DNA from: Clarkia xantiana subsp. parviflora
Taxonomy: Eukaryota > Streptophyta > Magnoliopsida > Myrtales > Onagraceae
DNA length: 64,000 nucleotides
Assembly: GCA_036873135.1 (NCBI GenBank)
Contig: JAPTYO010000003.1
Location: forward strand, 25,010,001-25,074,000
Direction of reading: 5' to 3'
Of the stretch, positions 62,823-64,000 are shown in pieces. The position numbers and the translations under genes were made by a program. How positions within the stretch are numbered: position 1 is the stretch's first letter; every line of letters starts with the position of its first letter. The notes under the pieces are model-generated. The model ran no database searches. It worked only from the letters and a program-made list of their open reading frames with translations, and was not told where the DNA came from.

Positions 62823-63717
62823 TTAGTGTTTCGGGCTTACTTCTTGTTGCTTTTTAGTGTTCTAGGATCAAATTATTGCTTTTGGATATCTCATATTTCA
62901 TTTTGGTAGTTTTTCGGTGTCTCATACATCTTTTCCTCTTCATTCAGTCACTTCCATCAACCTATTTACCCACTCATAATCTTTCACTCTATACTCTTCA
63001 CAAAATCACCAAATTTTCTTGAACATCCAAAACCTATGGTTTCCGGAGAGTGGTGTGGAAAGATTTTCGACAACATTGGACCGGGATTTTCCCACATGAC
63101 GTGGCCAATTTCTCAGGGGACGGTTCCAGCAAACGGGAAATGAGCGTGCAGGGGAGCTCGAATTTGACAGTCGGCTTCGTCGGACTTGACTTCTTGAAGG
63201 TAATCACACCGATACATCAAAAAGAACCAAAACGAAATATGGGACGCCCACAAGCAACCCAAAAACATGGCTTCTCATAGGTTGTTTTTGAGTGTCCCAT
63301 GTTGGTTAGTTTTCAGTGTCTTGGTGTGATTACCTTAGAAAAGCCAAGTCCGACGAAACGACTGTCAAATTCGAGCTCCCCTACACGCTCCCTTCCACTC
63401 ACCTTGTCGGAACCATCACCTGAGAAGCTGACCACGTCCGCGTTGGAAAATTCTGCTCTGTTGTCGCCTGAAATCGTTTCATACCTCTCTGCCGGAAACC
63501 GTAGCTTTTAGATGTTCAAGTTTGGGGAGAAATTCGACGATTTTGTAAAGAGTAGAAAGTGAGAGATTATGAGTAGGTTGATAAAAGTGACTGAACAAAG
63601 ATGAAAAAACGGACAGAGACACCGAAAAACAATCAAAATAAAACACGGGATATTAAAAAGTAACAATTTGACCACAAGATACCAAAAAGCAACAATAGAT
63701 AAACCTAGAACACTAAA
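62823..63717. mobile_element. Long foldback element, ~895 bp
   Basis: The whole element is an inverted repeat centred near 63280. The ends are TTAGTGTTTC... and ...CTAGAACACTAAA. Inner matches include GTCGGCTTCGTCGGACTTGACTT against AAGCCAAGTCCGACGAAACGACTG, and GTTTCCGGAGAG against CTGCCGGAAACCG (each cited in pieces under 20 bases in the findings). It shares its ends with the short MITE at 34285-34495 and one arm with 49680-50160. It has no coding capacity. Confidence 0.7.
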
Positions 63718-64000
63718 TAAATTCATGACTCTAACCTAAAAGAAGAACACTTCAAACAAATGGACAGAGAATTAAGCTCTAGAGTATCAATAAAAAGTAT
63801 GGTAAATGAGTAATATAGGATTTTGTTTCTCCCACTCATAATCTCATATTCTCTAATCTTCATAAAATTGTCAAATTTCCTTTCATATTTGAACTTCTAA
63901 AAGTTAATATTTTCAAGAAAAAAATTCTAACAACAATGAAGCAGGATTTCCAGGTGACAATTCTGACAAGGTGACAGATATGAAAATAACCAAAATGAAA
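63718..64000. other. Start of another foldback-family copy, cut by the window end
   Basis: CTCCCACTCATAATCTCATATTC, TCATAAAATTGTCAAATTT and AAGGTGACAGATATG resemble the left arm at 62950-63180. The rest lies beyond the window. Confidence 0.4.

Overview
This window looks like nuclear DNA from a flowering plant, probably a eudicot. The genes have GT-AG introns and long AT-rich spacers. The protein families are plant ones: SWEET, trichome birefringence-like, PLS-class pentatricopeptide proteins, a plastid acyl-ACP desaturase and a thylakoid PsbP-domain protein. The repeat content is also plant-like: a Tat-type Ty3/gypsy element, Helitrons, CACTA and PIF/Harbinger-like MITEs, and tRNA-derived SINEs. 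The species cannot be named from sequence alone.

All eight host genes are on the + strand. (1) 1-3677: the 3' part of cytosolic-type arginyl-tRNA synthetase, 12 exons, cut by the window start. (2) 10999-14485: serine carboxypeptidase-like protein, 10 exons, 472 aa. (3) 19061-22141: intronless 1026-aa PPR protein. (4) 22862-25215: TBL/PMR5-family polysaccharide O-acetyltransferase, 3 exons, 422 aa. (5) 27662-29046: stearoyl-ACP desaturase family, 2 exons, 384 aa. (6) 29111-30881: a second PPR protein, 2 exons, 536 aa, beginning 64 bp after the desaturase stop. (7) 31860-34924: PsbP-domain protein PPD4, 5 exons, 255 aa. (8) 57679-61523: SWEET1-like sugar transporter, 6 exons, 258 aa. Exon phases join cleanly in all eight. 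The one exception to canonical or GC-AG splicing is an AT donor in the tRNA synthetase gene. The genes are unrelated housekeeping, plastid and secretory functions and do not form a pathway or cluster.

The spacers and introns are built from mobile DNA. The largest element is a 9.4-kb Tat-type LTR retrotransposon (40164-49609) with an intact CAGGA target duplication. It has lost most of gag, carries several nonsense codons in pol, has a satellite-like tandem array after integrase, and has a spliced open reading frame on the opposite strand near its 3' end. Other elements include a 1.85-kb PIF/Harbinger-like element (8844-10690), three Helitrons with recognisable termini (14670-17612 on minus, 26644-27423, 53181-55498), a near-perfect 476-bp palindrome made of two outward-facing Helitron 3' ends (55023-55498), a CACTA MITE (52737-53034), Mutator-like and foldback elements, and one SINE family in different states of decay.

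I found no convincing novel system. The most unusual items are the spliced antisense reading frame and repeat array inside the retrotransposon, the Helitron palindrome, the non-canonical splice donor, and repeated duplications at gene ends and splice sites. tRNA and rRNA genes and CRISPR arrays were not seen.
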